Positions 62,816 to 64,000 of a stretch of 64,000 bases of DNA are shown here, piece by piece (position 1 is the stretch's first letter; each line of letters starts with the position of its first letter). The notes under the pieces were generated by a model, which was not told where the DNA came from, made no database searches, and saw nothing but the letters and a program-made list of their open reading frames with translations. This DNA is from Callaeas wilsoni. Its lineage: Eukaryota > Chordata > Aves > Passeriformes > Callaeidae. The position numbers and the translations under genes were made by a program. Where the stretch lies: assembly GCA_013398955.1 (NCBI GenBank), contig VWPU01014855.1, positions 1-64,000 of the forward strand, given 5' to 3'.

Positions 62816-64000
62816 GTAAGGAGATGTATATTGTTTAAGCTCATGTTACCTACAGACCCTGAAGCTCTTTGCAAGTTGACTGACATGATTTCCATAAGAA
62901 CCACTGAATTTAGCACAGGGGGACATATTCACTGCCTGTTTTGCAGTGTGCAGAAATGCTCTATACCAGTTCAGCAGAGGATACAAAGAATAACCATGGC
63001 TGATAAGAAGAGATTTTTAGGACAGAAGATTCTAAATGCAAGATAACCAGAGACTGACGAAATTTAGGACACAGTCACTGTTTCTGGTTCCCTAAACAAG
63101 AGTGAGGGGTGTTGTTATAAATATTGGGGTGAGAGAATTCCCACGGTCTAGCACAATCTGAAGGTAAATCATCCTCAGGAGAATACGAAAGAACAGTGCA
63201 TTCAGTCTCACAGAGAAGCCTGGTTTTGGCCAGGTTGCACAGCTGCCTGCTTAACACCTGTGCTGAGGAGATGAAGTTTAGTCCCTGGGCTGAGACAACA
63301 TGCCATGTTGGTTCCTTACAAATCACCATTACAGAAACAGAAGATGGAATGAACATGTTTGCCCTGTATGACAGAAATGCCATCTTCTGTCTCTGCCTGT
63401 GTGTTGCAAGCTATGTTTGGTTGTTGGGAAAAGATGTATCAGCTTAGGTGTCGACTGCGTACCCCAAAACACACAGGTTATAGGTCTGATGTTACTTGTA
63501 GCAGGCACAGCAACCAATTCACTGGTAAGAGATGCTGTACTATTTTCCTTGTAGCTCATAATATTAAAAAAAAAATTAAAATAATAAAAAATAGTAGAGC
63601 CAGTAGCTTCTGCAAGTAACTACAGCTGAATGACAGCTGCTACTCTGTTGTAGCATCTGTAGTATCTCAGGTCAAGAAGTGCCATGCCCAGGTGCCATGT
63701 TCTCATGCCATGTAAAAGTGAAGAGCAGTAGCTGCGTAAGCGGTAGAAATATAGCTTGGCAGGCACAGAGGCAACCTATGGAGGGTAACTGCACAATAAC
63801 CCCACAGGATGGGGAATGTCTCCTCCCTTCACTTGCTGGTGTTGAGTCACAGTGGGAGATTGTATCAAGCAGGTAACAGAAAGTGCCCCTCGGCTGTACC
63901 TCCTGCAAACACATCATTGGTGTGACACGGGTGCTGCCCTGTGCCACACACGGCTTGTCGCCAGTTAGTCACTTGGGGACAGGAACTTGAGGGACTGCAA
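62816..64000. other. Non-coding stretch to window end
   Basis: There is no firmly supported gene. An A-rich run lies at 63563-63597. A weak candidate exon at 63671-63872 is bounded by an AG after a mixed tract and by CAG|GTAACA, with one frame open throughout; it is noted only as a possibility. Confidence 0.4.
63563..63597. repeat. A-rich low-complexity run
   Basis: About 35 bases of A with scattered T, including A10 and A6 runs. Confidence 0.8.

Noticed and set aside
63671..63872. Possible exon with an AG before 63671 and CAG|GTAACA after 63872
   Set aside because: The acceptor has other AGs close upstream and only a mixed tract, and the donor is weak at the last positions. The open frame starts at GTG and shows no domain.
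1..64000. tRNA, rRNA, CRISPR arrays, bacterial operons, integrated viral genomes
   Set aside because: I looked for cloverleaf-type tRNA blocks, direct-repeat arrays, ribosome-binding-site spaced gene strings and paired LTRs with TG...CA ends, and saw none that hold up. The only mobile DNA I can support is CR1 LINE and MIR-type SINE material, with one doubtful mariner-like end.

Overview
This window looks like a piece of a bird chromosome. It carries CR1 LINE retrotransposons, several truncated at the 5' end. Two of them end in the ATTCTATGA-type octamer repeats seen at avian and reptilian CR1 3' ends. There are also faint traces of old MIR/CORE-type SINEs, overall repeat density is low, and the sequence is AT-leaning vertebrate DNA with few CpGs. 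I see no bacterial operons, rRNA, tRNA, CRISPR array or integrated viral genome. I cannot identify the species.

Layout. Bases 1 to about 175 are a dense CpG island cut by the window edge. It contains a frame that is open from base 2 to a consensus splice donor (CAG|GTGAGC at 148/149), so it may be the promoter-proximal exon of a plus-strand gene. The rest of the window would then be intron and/or intergenic DNA. The best exon-like block after it is 12342-12686: an acceptor followed by 114 open codons, rich in serine, in the phase left by the first donor. Weaker candidates are a 35-bp segment at 24031-24065 and a 39-bp segment at 62777-62815 with two good donors. I recognise none of these as a known protein, so no gene symbol is given.

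Repeats. Clear CR1 copies lie at 9711-10128 (minus), 15830-16187 (plus) and 27310-28024 (plus; this one keeps part of the ORF2 C-terminal reading frame). Older, degraded CR1-family copies lie at 14731-14988 (minus), 37031-37305 (minus), 38350-38875 (plus), 55772-56669 (plus) and 57143-57690 (plus), with doubtful traces at 7918-8345 and 8961-9190. MIR-like SINE remains lie at 47421-47562 and 50418-50573, and a separate SINE/LINE-type 3' tail lies at 50749-50871. Microsatellites, homopolymers, two short tandem duplications, a perfect 13-bp hairpin and a G-rich tract make up the rest.

The computed open frames scattered over the window are mostly chance frames, many starting at GTG or TTG rather than ATG; a few with true ATG starts are noted below. 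I did not find a convincing new biological system. The most useful leads are the exon-like blocks and a diverged pair of an unidentified repeat at 17431 and 19240.
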